From: Lachnospiraceae bacterium | Lineage (GTDB): Bacteria > Bacillota > Clostridia > Lachnospirales > Lachnospiraceae | Reading direction: 5' to 3' | Length of the DNA stretch: 64,000 nucleotides | Assembly (NCBI GenBank): GCA_030524705.1 | Contig: JAUNGD010000008.1 | Coordinates: 1-64,000 of the forward strand | Shown: piece after piece, positions 17,661-26,225 of the stretch | How positions within the stretch are numbered: position 1 is the first letter of the stretch | How the letters are laid out: every line of letters starts with the position of its first letter | Program-made: the position numbers and the translations under genes | Notes under the pieces: generated by a model | Database searches by the model: none | Told to the model about the DNA's origin: nothing | What the model saw: only the letters and a program-made list of their open reading frames with translations

Positions 17661-18599
17661 TTATTCAGCTGTTATCTGGTTAACAACATCTTCCCAGAGT
17701 AATGTGCCGATGCGGGGATAGTTTCCCTCGAGAGACATGACTGTGATGACGGCGGATTTTTGGGGCACAGCGATACAAAACTGTCCATAATTGCCGTCGG
17801 ACCGGAAGGATGCCCCATCTGGATTTCGGATGAACTGATAGCCATAACCGTAGCCTGCGTATATTTTATTGCCTTCCGTACGGCAGGCTGAGTCATCTAC
17901 AAGATTTGAGGTGGCTTTTCTCATATATGACTCCGGGACGATCTGTTTTCCGTGATAATTTCCGTAATTGCAGATCATTTCTCCGTAATGAGAAAGCTCG
18001 TCAATGGTTACATAAAGTCCGTTGGCAGCATGAACATGTCCCTTGGGGCACAGCGTCCAGTCCGGGTTGCCGATACCAAGTGGTTCGAAAAAACGGTGCC
18101 TGAGGTATTCGAGCAGATTCACACCTGCACGGCGTTCAATGGCGCAGCTGACCATGTAGGTATTAAAGTTGCTGTAAAGCCACTTTGTCCCGGGTACGTC
18201 CGTAAAAGATGCATTGAAAAAATAGGAAATCCAGTCCTGGACTGTATAACGCTCTGGCCCGTCGCAGAAGAATAAAGAAGAACTAAGACCGCTGGTCATT
18301 GTCAGCAGGTGTTCAATGGTTATTTCCTTCAGATACGGGCCTGCGGATTCTGGTACGTATTCCGGAAAAATGTCTGCGATTCGTTCATCGAGTCGGATGA
18401 GCCCTTCGTCTATCGCAATACCCGCTGCGCAGGAAACGACTCCTTTGCAGGTGGACCAGGTATTCAGACGTGTTTTGACGGGTATTCTCTTGTATTCTGC
18501 GGTAAGCGATCCATCCCGCCAGATCTGGGCATAATTTACATTCAGGCGTTCAGCAGTCACAGCGGTGACAAATGTCTGCAGCAAATCACAATCTTTCAT
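17661..18599 (-). CDS. Serine hydrolase, class C beta-lactamase-like
   Basis: Penicillin-binding-protein-like serine hydrolase, 312 residues. The nucleophile motif SxxK is Ser49-Thr-Cys-Lys52 (NTWSTCKG) and the YxN motif is Tyr142-Ser-Asn144. A late SDGNYGQ stands near the position of the third motif. No signal peptide or membrane helix is visible, so it is probably cytoplasmic and an esterase or peptidase rather than a resistance enzyme; this family (EstB-like) is often mislabelled as beta-lactamase. It stands alone: a promoter lies on the minus strand at 18.7 kb and the shared terminator beyond its stop. Confidence 0.85.
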   Translation of the reverse strand: MKDCDLLQTFVTAVTAERLNVNYAQIWRDGSLTAEYKRIPVKTRLNTWSTCKGVVSCAAGIAIDEGLIRLDERIADIFPEYVPESAGPYLKEITIEHLLTMTSGLSSSLFFCDGPERYTVQDWISYFFNASFTDVPGTKWLYSNFNTYMVSCAIERRAGVNLLEYLRHRFFEPLGIGNPDWTLCPKGHVHAANGLYVTIDELSHYGEMICNYGNYHGKQIVPESYMRKATSNLVDDSACRTEGNKIYAGYGYGYQFIRNPDGASFRSDGNYGQFCIAVPQKSAVITVMSLEGNYPRIGTLLWEDVVNQITAE

Positions 18600-18697
18600 A
18601 GCATGTCCCTTCTTTCATTTTTTCATATTTTGGCAGCTCATATTTCACGTGTTCTAAACAGGGCCTTTATGGTATTCCCTGCATGGATTGTGTACTC

Positions 18698-18726
18698 ATT
18701 ATATTCTCGGGAAAAAGAAAAGTAAA
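18698..18726 (-). promoter_or_regulatory. Candidate promoter for the serine hydrolase
   Basis: On the minus strand: TTTACT, 17-base spacer, TATAAT, about 95 bases before the start codon. Confidence 0.55.
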
Positions 18727-18852
18727 GTTAAATATATTATTTTTATTAAACGATTTTAAAAAGTATAGAAATGTTTAAAGTCAATATGCATAAAAAACAA
18801 TGGAGAAAATTAAATAATTTATACAAAAAGATTGCAAAATAAAAAATTTAGT

Positions 18853-18881
18853 ATGACAAATACGAAAATAATTAATATAAT
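18853..18881 (+). promoter_or_regulatory. Candidate promoter of the liv operon
   Basis: ATGACA, 17-base spacer, TATAAT, giving a leader of about 98 bases before livJ. Confidence 0.55.
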
Positions 18882-18985
18882 AATATCGTAAAAAAGTTTC
18901 ATAAAATAAATTTAAAAAGTTTATTAAAAAGAAACAAATCCGTACAGCGACACGCTGACGGTTATAAAGAAAAGGAGAAAAAAAT

Positions 18986-20152
18986 ATGAAGAACATGAGA
19001 AAACTGAAAAAACTGTTGTCCCCGATGCTTATCTCCGCATTAGCATTAAGTATTGGAAGCACTGCATTTGCAGATGACACGATTAAGATCGGCGTTATCA
19101 CAAATGGAATGCAGAGCCCGATCTATACCGAGTGTATGACTAATGCAGGAAATCTCGTTGCTTCTGAGTACAATGAGAACGGCGGTCTGCTTGGAAAGCA
19201 GGTAGAGATCGTTCCGGCAGACGGCGGCCTTACGGCAGATGAAGCGATCAATGCAGCAAACATGCTGATTTCCCGGGGCGACATTTCAGCAGTATACGGA
19301 TGTCCGACATCCATCATGGTAATGGGCTGCGAGTCACTGTTTGGCGATGCACAGGTTCCGCTTCTGATGGGTGGTACCAGCGTTAAGATCCATGACGAGA
19401 CAGATAATATGTATCTGTTCCGCTGCCGTCCGTCTGACAGCATTTCCGCCCGTATCGCTGCGACGCTGCTGGTGGAGGAAATGGGCTGCAAGAACCTCGG
19501 CGTAATCTACGAAAACAGCGATTTTGGTCAGGGCGCACTCACCATTTTTCAAGAGTATGCAGATGAGCAGGGCGTATCCCTCCTTGGAGAAGGCTACAAC
19601 ACCACAGACCAGGATATCACTTCTCAGGCTCTTAAGTTAAAAGAGGCAGGCGTAGACGGTATTCTTGTATGGGCAAACTCAGGAAATGTGCCGATGATCG
19701 CCAGCGCTCTGTACGCCCAGGGACTTGACGTACCTGTTTGCGGAAACGGCGGTACATGTAATTCTCAGGTTCAGTCTTCCTGCCAGCCGGAATGGATTGA
19801 CGGATGGTACGGCCTTACCGATGTTTCTGTAGACAAAGACGATGAAACCATGAAGGCGTTTATCGCAAAATATAAGGAAGCATACGGCGAGGATGCTTAC
19901 ATTGAGGATACAGTAGCTACCGGTTACTCTGAGGCGTCCTGGATCTGTGATGCGATCGAACGCGCGGGTTCTGCTGACCCGGTGGACGTTGCTGAGGCTC
20001 TGTATGCGACGGAGGGATTTGAAGGCCTTACAGGAGTATTCAAGCTCCGTGGAGACAAGGTTGACTTTGCCGGTACGAATGATATCGTTCGTCAGGTTAT
20101 GAAGGACGGCGAAATGACTCTGGAATATGACCGTACCGTAAGCGTCGATTAA
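18986..20152 (+). CDS. Branched-chain amino acid type ABC transporter substrate-binding protein
   Basis: Extracytoplasmic solute-binding protein of the Peripla_BP_6 (LivJ) family, 388 residues. A signal peptide runs to about residue 29 (LSIGSTAFADD). It lacks a lipobox cysteine, which is unusual for a Gram-positive binding protein that must stay near the cell. The mature domain opens IKIGVITNG and contains GCPTSIMVMG and ENSDFGQGA, the usual ligand-cleft blocks. AGGAGA precedes the ATG. It heads the complete livJHMGF-like operon, separated from livH by a terminator-like hairpin, giving excess binding protein. The family also takes urea, amides and other organic acids, so branched-chain amino acids are not assured. 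Confidence 0.9.
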   Translation: MKNMRKLKKLLSPMLISALALSIGSTAFADDTIKIGVITNGMQSPIYTECMTNAGNLVASEYNENGGLLGKQVEIVPADGGLTADEAINAANMLISRGDISAVYGCPTSIMVMGCESLFGDAQVPLLMGGTSVKIHDETDNMYLFRCRPSDSISARIAATLLVEEMGCKNLGVIYENSDFGQGALTIFQEYADEQGVSLLGEGYNTTDQDITSQALKLKEAGVDGILVWANSGNVPMIASALYAQGLDVPVCGNGGTCNSQVQSSCQPEWIDGWYGLTDVSVDKDDETMKAFIAKYKEAYGEDAYIEDTVATGYSEASWICDAIERAGSADPVDVAEALYATEGFEGLTGVFKLRGDKVDFAGTNDIVRQVMKDGEMTLEYDRTVSVD

Positions 20153-20190
20153 AGTATTTATTAAATAGGGCATAGATCATATGAAAATAT

Positions 20191-20239
20191 GCAGTGCTTC
20201 TCGTTGGTCAATTAAATATAGAGGAGCGCTGCATTTTTT
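20191..20239 (+). terminator. Internal terminator/attenuator between livJ and livH
   Basis: GCAGTGCTTCTC pairs with GAGGAGCGCTGC (12 bases, one mismatch), followed by ATTTTTT. Partial read-through would set a high ratio of binding protein to permease. Confidence 0.85.
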
Positions 20240-20266
20240 ATCAAAACAAAAGGAGGAAAATGTGCA

Positions 20267-21178
20267 ATGCAGGCAGTGTTGGTTCAGCTTGTGCTCAGCG
20301 GCATAGCAATGGGCTTTGTATATGCGTTAGTTGCGATAGAGTATACGCTTATCTATAATTCCTGTGGTTTACTGAATTTCTCACATGACAAAATCATAAC
20401 TCTCGGAGGATATTTCTTTGTAGGAACCTTTTTGATGGATATGAACTGGTCGAATATACCGGCGGTGCTCGGTTCGGTTCTGACGCTCGCTCTTTTAGGA
20501 GTTATAATTGCTTTTGTTATTTTTATTCCATTAAAAAACAAACCCAGACTGATTGCAATCGTTGCGACAATCATGCTGGGCCAGATGATCAATGAGATCG
20601 CGCCGCTTATCTGGGGCGGACTTGCGTTGAATCCTATGAATTTCCTTTCAGGAACCACGCAGATTTTTGGTGCAACGGTAGCGACAGCTTATTTATATAT
20701 CATTGTCGTGTCGGTGATCATTTTGATCCTCTTACAGTATATGCTGAAGAGAACAAAGCTTGGAAAGGCAATGACCAGTGTTGCATTGAACAAAACTGCA
20801 GCCTCATTGATGGGCGTTAATGTAACATGGAACATGGCTATTACGATCATGATCAGTTTCGTTATCTGTGGGATCCTGGGTATCCTTTGCGCCCCGATCT
20901 TTACGGTTACGCAGACAATGGCCAGCATGATCTCCCTGAAGGGCTTTGCAGCAGGCGTTATAGGAGGTTTCGGAAATCTGCCGGCAGCGATCTTCGGAGG
21001 ACTTTTCCTGGCGATTGCAGAAAATCTGATCTGTCTTGCATTACCTTCTGTATTTAAAGATGTTGTTGCTTTCGTCCTTATGATTGCATTTATGTTATTC
21101 TTCCCCAACGGTATGGCAGGCATTAAAGAAAATATCAAGAAACGCCAGATCAGGAAGCAGATGGAGGTGGAATTATGA
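20267..21178 (+). CDS. livH: Branched-chain amino acid type ABC permease (LivH)
   Basis: First membrane subunit of the importer, 303 residues with about eight hydrophobic helices. It starts LVLSGIAMGFVYALVAIEYTLIYN and carries the family hallmark GLLNFSHDKIITLGGY, then the cytoplasmic coupling region (LNKTAASLMGVN) and GFAAGVIGGFGNLPAAIFGG. AAAGGAGG lies ten bases before the ATG. The stop overlaps the livM start by four bases, indicating translational coupling. Confidence 0.94.
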   Translation: MQAVLVQLVLSGIAMGFVYALVAIEYTLIYNSCGLLNFSHDKIITLGGYFFVGTFLMDMNWSNIPAVLGSVLTLALLGVIIAFVIFIPLKNKPRLIAIVATIMLGQMINEIAPLIWGGLALNPMNFLSGTTQIFGATVATAYLYIIVVSVIILILLQYMLKRTKLGKAMTSVALNKTAASLMGVNVTWNMAITIMISFVICGILGILCAPIFTVTQTMASMISLKGFAAGVIGGFGNLPAAIFGGLFLAIAENLICLALPSVFKDVVAFVLMIAFMLFFPNGMAGIKENIKKRQIRKQMEVEL

Positions 21179-22149
21179 GCAAAATGTCAACAAAAAAAGC
21201 AATTCTTATGGGACTGGCCGCCCTGCTCGTAATGGCTTTATTTCCTGTAGTTGTACCCAGCAAATATTATCTGACTGTCGGGTGTCAGGCAATGCTGTAC
21301 TCCATCCTTGCTCTGGGAATGAATTTTATCGTAGGTATGTCCGGTTTGGTAAACCTCGGAGCTGCTGCAGTATATGGTCTGGGCGCTTATACGTCTGCCC
21401 TGCTCAGCAAGGCCGGTGTAAACCCGTGGCTCTGTATTTTCCCTGTAATCCTTATGGGATGGGTGATTGGAAAAGGATTAGGCTATCCGAGTCTGAGACT
21501 GAAGGGCTTCTATCTGTCACTTACTACCATCGGTTTCAATGAGATCGTCAGAAATCTTCTGCTTAATTTTCAGTTTACAGGTGCTGGTACGGGTGTGAAA
21601 AACTTCCCGAATTATTCAATTTTTGGTTTTGAGATCAACACGCAGATGCGCAGCTATTACCTGATCCTGGTCGTACTGGCGATCGTACTGTTCATAGCTC
21701 TTCGTATTGTGCGTTCAAAATGGGGGCGTGCTTTTATTGCATCAAAGGATAACCCGGACGCCCTGGAGGTATGCGGAATCAACCTGGCATCTGTGAAGGT
21801 CACAGCATTTACACTGTCCTCTATCTTCGGATGCATTGCCGGAGCGATGTATGCACATTTCAACGGCTACGTTGCAGCGTCTACTTTTACAACGACACTG
21901 TCTAACTCCTTTATCATTATGATGGTTGTCGGAGGCCTGGGTAATTTCTACGGATGTATTTTCGGTGCCTGGGTAGTTGCATTTTTACCGGAATTACTTC
22001 GTCCGATCGGTATAACATATAAGTTCTTTTATGCATTGATCATGATGATCGTTGTCATTTTCTTCCCGAATGGCGTGATAACAGATCTGAAGGCATATGT
22101 CAGCGGGTTCTTTAGCCGCATGAAAGAGGGGAAGGGGGAAAAGGCGTAA
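21175..22149 (+). CDS. livM: Branched-chain amino acid type ABC permease (LivM)
   Basis: Second membrane subunit, 324 residues, multi-spanning. Diagnostic blocks are GMNFIVGMSGLVNLGAAAVYG, the coupling helix DNPDALEVCGINLASVKV and MMVVGGLGNFYGCIFGA. It overlaps livH by four bases (ATGA) and shares one base with livG, so all three are translationally coupled. It ends with a basic tail (KEGKGEKA). Confidence 0.94.
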   Translation: MSKMSTKKAILMGLAALLVMALFPVVVPSKYYLTVGCQAMLYSILALGMNFIVGMSGLVNLGAAAVYGLGAYTSALLSKAGVNPWLCIFPVILMGWVIGKGLGYPSLRLKGFYLSLTTIGFNEIVRNLLLNFQFTGAGTGVKNFPNYSIFGFEINTQMRSYYLILVVLAIVLFIALRIVRSKWGRAFIASKDNPDALEVCGINLASVKVTAFTLSSIFGCIAGAMYAHFNGYVAASTFTTTLSNSFIIMMVVGGLGNFYGCIFGAWVVAFLPELLRPIGITYKFFYALIMMIVVIFFPNGVITDLKAYVSGFFSRMKEGKGEKA

Positions 22150-22934
22150 TGGGTACTGTACTTGAAGTAACGAACCTTACAAAGAAGTATGAAGGACTGC
22201 TTGCAGTTAACAAAGTAAACTTTAAAGTTGAAGAGCGGCGTATTCATTCACTGATCGGTCCGAACGGAGCCGGGAAGACGACTACGCTCAGTATGATAAA
22301 CGGAACTGTTGAGCCTACCCTGGGTACCGTCAAGTTTTTTGGACAGGACATCACAGGTATGCCGGCATACAAGATTGCCCAGATCGGCATCGGAAGGACA
22401 TTCCAGAATATCAAGCAGTTCGGGAGCCTGACTGTCCGGGAGAACCTGATGGTCGGAGCAATGTATAAGCACAATAAGGGAGGCGTATTGCGCATGCTCC
22501 TCCGCGTATCCGAGACAGACCGTCTGGAAAAAGAGATGCGGGAAAAGGCAGATGAAGTATTGCAGTATATCGGCATGTATGAACTCAGAGATGAGTATGC
22601 GGGAAATCTGGCTTATGGCCGGCAGAAGCTTCTGGAGTTGGGGCGTGCCATGATAGGAGAACCGAAGCTGATTCTTCTGGATGAGCCGGCTGCCGGATTG
22701 AATCCATCTGAGCGGGTAGAGTTTGTGCAGATATTGCAGAAGGTATATGACAGCGGTATAGATCTGTTCCTGATCGAACATAACATGGACGTAGTAATGA
22801 ACATCAGCCATGACATAACCGTATTGAATTTTGGCCAGAAGATTGCCGAAGGTTCTCCCAGTGAGATTCAGAGTAATCCGGAAGTAATTAAAGCGTATTT
22901 AGGAGATCGGTATACTACGATTAATAAGGAGTGA
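22149..22934 (+). CDS. livG: Branched-chain amino acid type ABC ATP-binding protein (LivG)
   Basis: ATPase subunit, 261 residues. Walker A is GPNGAGKTT (about residue 37) and Walker B LILLDEPAAGLNP, with H-loop LIEHNMDVVM. The signature is weakly conserved as NLAYGRQKLLELGRAM, where LSYGxQR is typical of LivG. The insert between Walker A and signature (IGRTFQNIKQFGSLTVRENL) is characteristic of LivG. It shares one base with livM and is followed by livF after seven bases. Confidence 0.95.
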   Translation: MGTVLEVTNLTKKYEGLLAVNKVNFKVEERRIHSLIGPNGAGKTTTLSMINGTVEPTLGTVKFFGQDITGMPAYKIAQIGIGRTFQNIKQFGSLTVRENLMVGAMYKHNKGGVLRMLLRVSETDRLEKEMREKADEVLQYIGMYELRDEYAGNLAYGRQKLLELGRAMIGEPKLILLDEPAAGLNPSERVEFVQILQKVYDSGIDLFLIEHNMDVVMNISHDITVLNFGQKIAEGSPSEIQSNPEVIKAYLGDRYTTINKE

Positions 22935-22941
22935 GAGCAAA

Positions 22942-23652
22942 ATGCTGAAAGTGAATAATGTGTTTAGTTATTATGGGAATGCATGCGCTCTGCATGATGT
23001 TTCCTTTGAAATCAACCAGGGAGAGATCGTATCCATTATTGGAGCGAACGGCGCGGGAAAGTCAACGCTGATGAAAACGATCATGGGGGTAGTAAAACCC
23101 CGTTCCGGCAGTATTATATATGAAGGCAGTGACATCAGCCGTATGCCGACTCATAAGATCGTGAAAGCCGGCATCGTATATGTCCCGGAAGGCCGTGATG
23201 TTTTCTCAACGTTGTCCGTTGCTGATAATCTGGAGATGGGTGCGTATTCCTGCAATTACAGCCAGAAGGAAATGGTGGCGCTGCAGGAGGAAATGTATGA
23301 TATGTTCCCGAGACTGAAGGAGCGGCGGAAACAGGCTGCCGGTACTCTTTCCGGAGGAGAGCAGCAGATGGTGGCGATCGCTAGGGGGCTGATGAGCCGC
23401 CCGAAACTGATCATGTTTGACGAGCCTTCACTTGGTCTGGCGCCGATCATCGTGGATGAGGTGTTTGAGCAGATCAAGACGATCAATGACAAGATGAAGG
23501 TGTCAGTTATTCTGGTTGAGCAGAATGCTTATATGGCATTAAGCATTTCAAACAGATGCTATGCCCTGGAAAATGGACAGGTTTCCATGCAGGGCGACAG
23601 CAAGGTATTGATAGAGGATGATACGATTCAGAAGGTTTATCTTGGAATGTAG
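22942..23652 (+). CDS. livF: Branched-chain amino acid type ABC ATP-binding protein (LivF)
   Basis: Partner ATPase, 236 residues: Walker A GANGAGKST, signature LSGGEQQM, Walker B IMFDEPSLGLAP, and VEQNA in place of the H-loop. It has the same length as the LivF at the start of the window but differs in sequence, so the two liv systems are distinct paralogues. The malic enzyme gene starts 31 bases after the stop with no terminator between. Confidence 0.95.
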   Translation: MLKVNNVFSYYGNACALHDVSFEINQGEIVSIIGANGAGKSTLMKTIMGVVKPRSGSIIYEGSDISRMPTHKIVKAGIVYVPEGRDVFSTLSVADNLEMGAYSCNYSQKEMVALQEEMYDMFPRLKERRKQAAGTLSGGEQQMVAIARGLMSRPKLIMFDEPSLGLAPIIVDEVFEQIKTINDKMKVSVILVEQNAYMALSISNRCYALENGQVSMQGDSKVLIEDDTIQKVYLGM

Positions 23653-23683
23653 GGATAATTCAGACGTTAAAAGAGGTGCTGAG

Positions 23684-24865
23684 ATGGATTATATGGAGGA
23701 GAGCCTGAAGAAACATGCCGGGTGGCAGGGGAAGATTGAGGTCGTATCGCGTGTGCCGGTATCGACAAAGGATGACCTGTCGCTGGCATATACGCCGGGG
23801 GTTGCCAAACCGTGTCTGGAAATTCAGGCAGATATTAACAAGAGCTATGAACTGACCCGACGCCATAATCTTTGTGCTGTCATTACAGACGGCAGCGCTG
23901 TACTGGGGCTTGGCGATATCGGGCCGGAGGCGGGGATGCCTGTAATGGAAGGAAAATGTGTGCTTTTTAAATCCTTCGGTGATGTGGACGCATTTCCGCT
24001 TTGTATCAAAACCAGGGATGTAGACGAATTTGTGAATACGGTCTATCTGATGTCGGGATCATTTGGCGGGATAAATCTTGAGGATATTTCTGCGCCCCGC
24101 TGCTTTGAGATTGAGAAAAAACTGAAGGAAAAATGTGATATACCGGTTTTTCATGATGATCAGCATGGTACGGCTGTTATTACGCTGGCCGGTCTGCATA
24201 ATGCTCTGAAGGTAGTCGGAAAGAATAAGACGGAAATCCGGGTGGTTGTTTCCGGTGCGGGGGCAGCAGCCACAGCTATTACAAAGCTGCTGCTTTCCGA
24301 TGGTGTGAAGGATATTGTCATGTGTGACCGGAGCGGGGCTATTTATAACGGGCGGACGGTTCATATGAATGCTTTTAAGCAGGAGATGGCTGAACTGACA
24401 AATCCACGGAAGTTATCTGGCACGTTACAAGAGGTTCTGGCGGGAGCGGACATCTTTATCGGAGTTTCAGCTCCGGGTATGCTGACTACAGATATGGTGC
24501 GGACCATGGCCCGGGATGCCATTATTTTTGCATGCGCGAATCCTACGCCGGAAATCTTTCCGGATGAAGCAAAAGCCGGAGGCGCAAAGGTAGTTGCGAC
24601 AGGACGCAGTGACTACCCGAACCAGATCAATAATGTCCTGGCGTTTCCGGGGATATTCCGTGGGGCTTTCGACGTACGGGCGAGGGACATCAATGATGAG
24701 ATGAAGATAGCGGCAGCGGTGGCCCTGGCAGAGCTGATCCCGGAAGAAGAGCTGAATGAGGACTATATTATTCCGGCGGCTTTTGATCCAAGAGTTGGTC
24801 CGGCTGTTGCAAAGGCAGTGGCAGAAGCGGCAAGAAAAAGTGGTGTAGCCCGGATTGATAAATAA
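23684..24865 (+). CDS. NAD-dependent malic enzyme (malate dehydrogenase, decarboxylating)
   Basis: Oxidises L-malate to pyruvate and CO2 with reduction of NAD(P). At 393 residues it is the short bacterial form. Motifs: YTPGVAKPC near the N terminus, the catalytic/metal region GSFGGINLEDISAPRCFEIE, FHDDQHGTAV, a Rossmann turn VVSGAGAAAT and FACANPTPEI. The ATG at 23684 follows AAGAGGTG; an upstream start at 23618 would overlap livF and is rejected. It sits 31 bases after livF with no terminator, so it is probably the last gene of the transporter operon. A terminator follows. NAD rather than NADP is the family default for this form and cannot be proven here. Confidence 0.92.
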   Translation: MDYMEESLKKHAGWQGKIEVVSRVPVSTKDDLSLAYTPGVAKPCLEIQADINKSYELTRRHNLCAVITDGSAVLGLGDIGPEAGMPVMEGKCVLFKSFGDVDAFPLCIKTRDVDEFVNTVYLMSGSFGGINLEDISAPRCFEIEKKLKEKCDIPVFHDDQHGTAVITLAGLHNALKVVGKNKTEIRVVVSGAGAAATAITKLLLSDGVKDIVMCDRSGAIYNGRTVHMNAFKQEMAELTNPRKLSGTLQEVLAGADIFIGVSAPGMLTTDMVRTMARDAIIFACANPTPEIFPDEAKAGGAKVVATGRSDYPNQINNVLAFPGIFRGAFDVRARDINDEMKIAAAVALAELIPEEELNEDYIIPAAFDPRVGPAVAKAVAEAARKSGVARIDK

Positions 24866-24880
24866 GTAGCTGAAAAAGAA

Positions 24881-24942
24881 AAGACTCCCAGGCTGCCGCA
24901 CGAATGACTGAATGATTAATCAGCGCGGCAGTCTTCTTTTGT
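24881..24942 (+). terminator. Terminator after malic enzyme
   Basis: CTGCCGC pairs with GCGGCAG, extended outward by AAGAC with GTCTT, then a T-rich run. It separates the convergent ROK gene. Confidence 0.8.
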
Positions 24943-24954
24943 ATTTGTACAGAA

Positions 24955-26085
24955 CTAAATAGATTTTAAAAATGGAACAATATAGTGAAGTGCAGCTCCG
25001 ATGGCCGTTACCTGTTTGCCGCATTTTCCTGGGATCAGCCGCAGAGTTTTGATTTGGATACTTGAATTTTCTTCCAGCAGTGCGGACAGATACTGATAAT
25101 CTTCTTCTCTGAAATAAGTGCTCAGAAGGCCGCCGATAATGAAATCGTAATCCATGACATGGCGGATATTTGTGATCGCTATGGCGAGATAACGAAGATA
25201 ATTTTCCCAGATTCCTTGAATACGGCTGTCTTTTTGCCCGAGAAGCTCGAAAAAGCGGTCGATTGATTCTCCAGAAGCATTACACAGACTGTAAGCAGAA
25301 CAGTATGTTTCCAGACATCCGCGTTTTCCACAGTAACACAGGTCGCCGGAAGGATTTATGCAGATATGCTCAAAGGTACCGCTGATGGATCCGTTCTCGC
25401 TCTGTACTTCGCCATTTAAAATGACAGCTCCGCCAAGGTTGCGGTTCAGAGAAAGATAGATGGCGTTGGAAACATCCTTCAGGAACCAGAGTTCGGCCGA
25501 GGCAGAAGCCTTTGCATCGTGGATGAAGATACAGGGCAGGTCAAGATACTGGCTGAAATTATCTATTTTTAAACCGGTGCATTGCAGAATTTTGCCGTAG
25601 ATCATCGTCTGGCCGTCTTCAGATACCAGCCCCTGCATAGCTATGCCAATTCCCAGGATCTGAGAGACCGGAAAAGATAGAGTGGCTATAAAATTGTTTA
25701 TCTGATTGCATACGCGCTGAAAATAATCCGGGCTGTTGGAAAATGGCAGATCTACAGAGGAATCCTTCAGTACGGTCCCATATAGATCTACAGCCGCAAT
25801 CAGTACGGATTCTTTTAAAAGCTCAACTCCGATCGCAATTTTGGCGGTAGGATTGCAGCTGACTCTTTGCGCCTTTCGTCCCCCGGTGGATTCAGAAAAG
25901 CCGTTTTTGGTAATTAGTCCACAGTCTTCCAAAGCGGTTAAATTTTGTGTGACGGTCGGAAAACTCATCTGCAGTGCATAGGAAATTTCCGGGCGGGAGC
26001 TGTGATGATTGCTGTATATGTATTGATAAACTTTACTGCGGTTGATTTTTTTCATTTCATAAGAAGTAACTTTTGTTTCAAACAT
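24955..26085 (-). CDS. ROK family transcriptional regulator
   Basis: Sugar-responsive repressor of 376 residues. The first 70 residues hold a winged helix (SRPEISYALQMSFPTVTQNL). The rest is a ROK domain: LSLNRNLGGAVILNG, the zinc motif FEHICINPSGDLCYCGKRGC with all cysteines present, and IGGLLSTYFREE. The sugar-kinase ATP loop is not obviously intact, as usual for repressors of this family. GAGGATAA precedes the ATG. It is divergent from the zinc dehydrogenase at 26226, which it probably controls together with a shared operator. Confidence 0.92.
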   Translation of the reverse strand: MFETKVTSYEMKKINRSKVYQYIYSNHHSSRPEISYALQMSFPTVTQNLTALEDCGLITKNGFSESTGGRKAQRVSCNPTAKIAIGVELLKESVLIAAVDLYGTVLKDSSVDLPFSNSPDYFQRVCNQINNFIATLSFPVSQILGIGIAMQGLVSEDGQTMIYGKILQCTGLKIDNFSQYLDLPCIFIHDAKASASAELWFLKDVSNAIYLSLNRNLGGAVILNGEVQSENGSISGTFEHICINPSGDLCYCGKRGCLETYCSAYSLCNASGESIDRFFELLGQKDSRIQGIWENYLRYLAIAITNIRHVMDYDFIIGGLLSTYFREEDYQYLSALLEENSSIQIKTLRLIPGKCGKQVTAIGAALHYIVPFLKSI

Positions 26086-26120
26086 GTTATTATCCTCACA
26101 TTTTTACTTGACACGTACAA

Positions 26121-26140
26121 GAATATTTTGATGGATATTC
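26121..26140. promoter_or_regulatory. Inverted repeat, candidate ROK operator
   Basis: GAATAT and ATATTC arms are separated by eight bases in the ROK/dehydrogenase intergenic region. A consensus TTGACA stands directly before it at 26108-26113 on the plus strand, so a bound repressor would block that promoter. The matching -10 is weak. Confidence 0.4.
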
Positions 26141-26225
26141 CTGTAAATGTCAAGATACAAAAACAGTCTTTAATAAAACACATATATAAAATATATTAAA
26201 AAATGACAGGAGGTTTGTGATATTC

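Larger units (their letters stand above)
18600..18985. other. Divergent intergenic region, AT-rich
   Basis: No gene is seen. The left part carries the leader and promoter of the serine hydrolase; from about 18725 onward the DNA is very AT-rich and holds the livJ promoter (18853-18881) and its leader of roughly 100 bases. The AT-rich block upstream of the livJ promoter could act as an UP element. Confidence 0.6.

Noticed and set aside
17661..18599. Antibiotic-resistance beta-lactamase
   Set aside because: SxxK and YxN motifs fit the wider serine hydrolase family; no signal peptide and no convincing third motif, so resistance is not supported.
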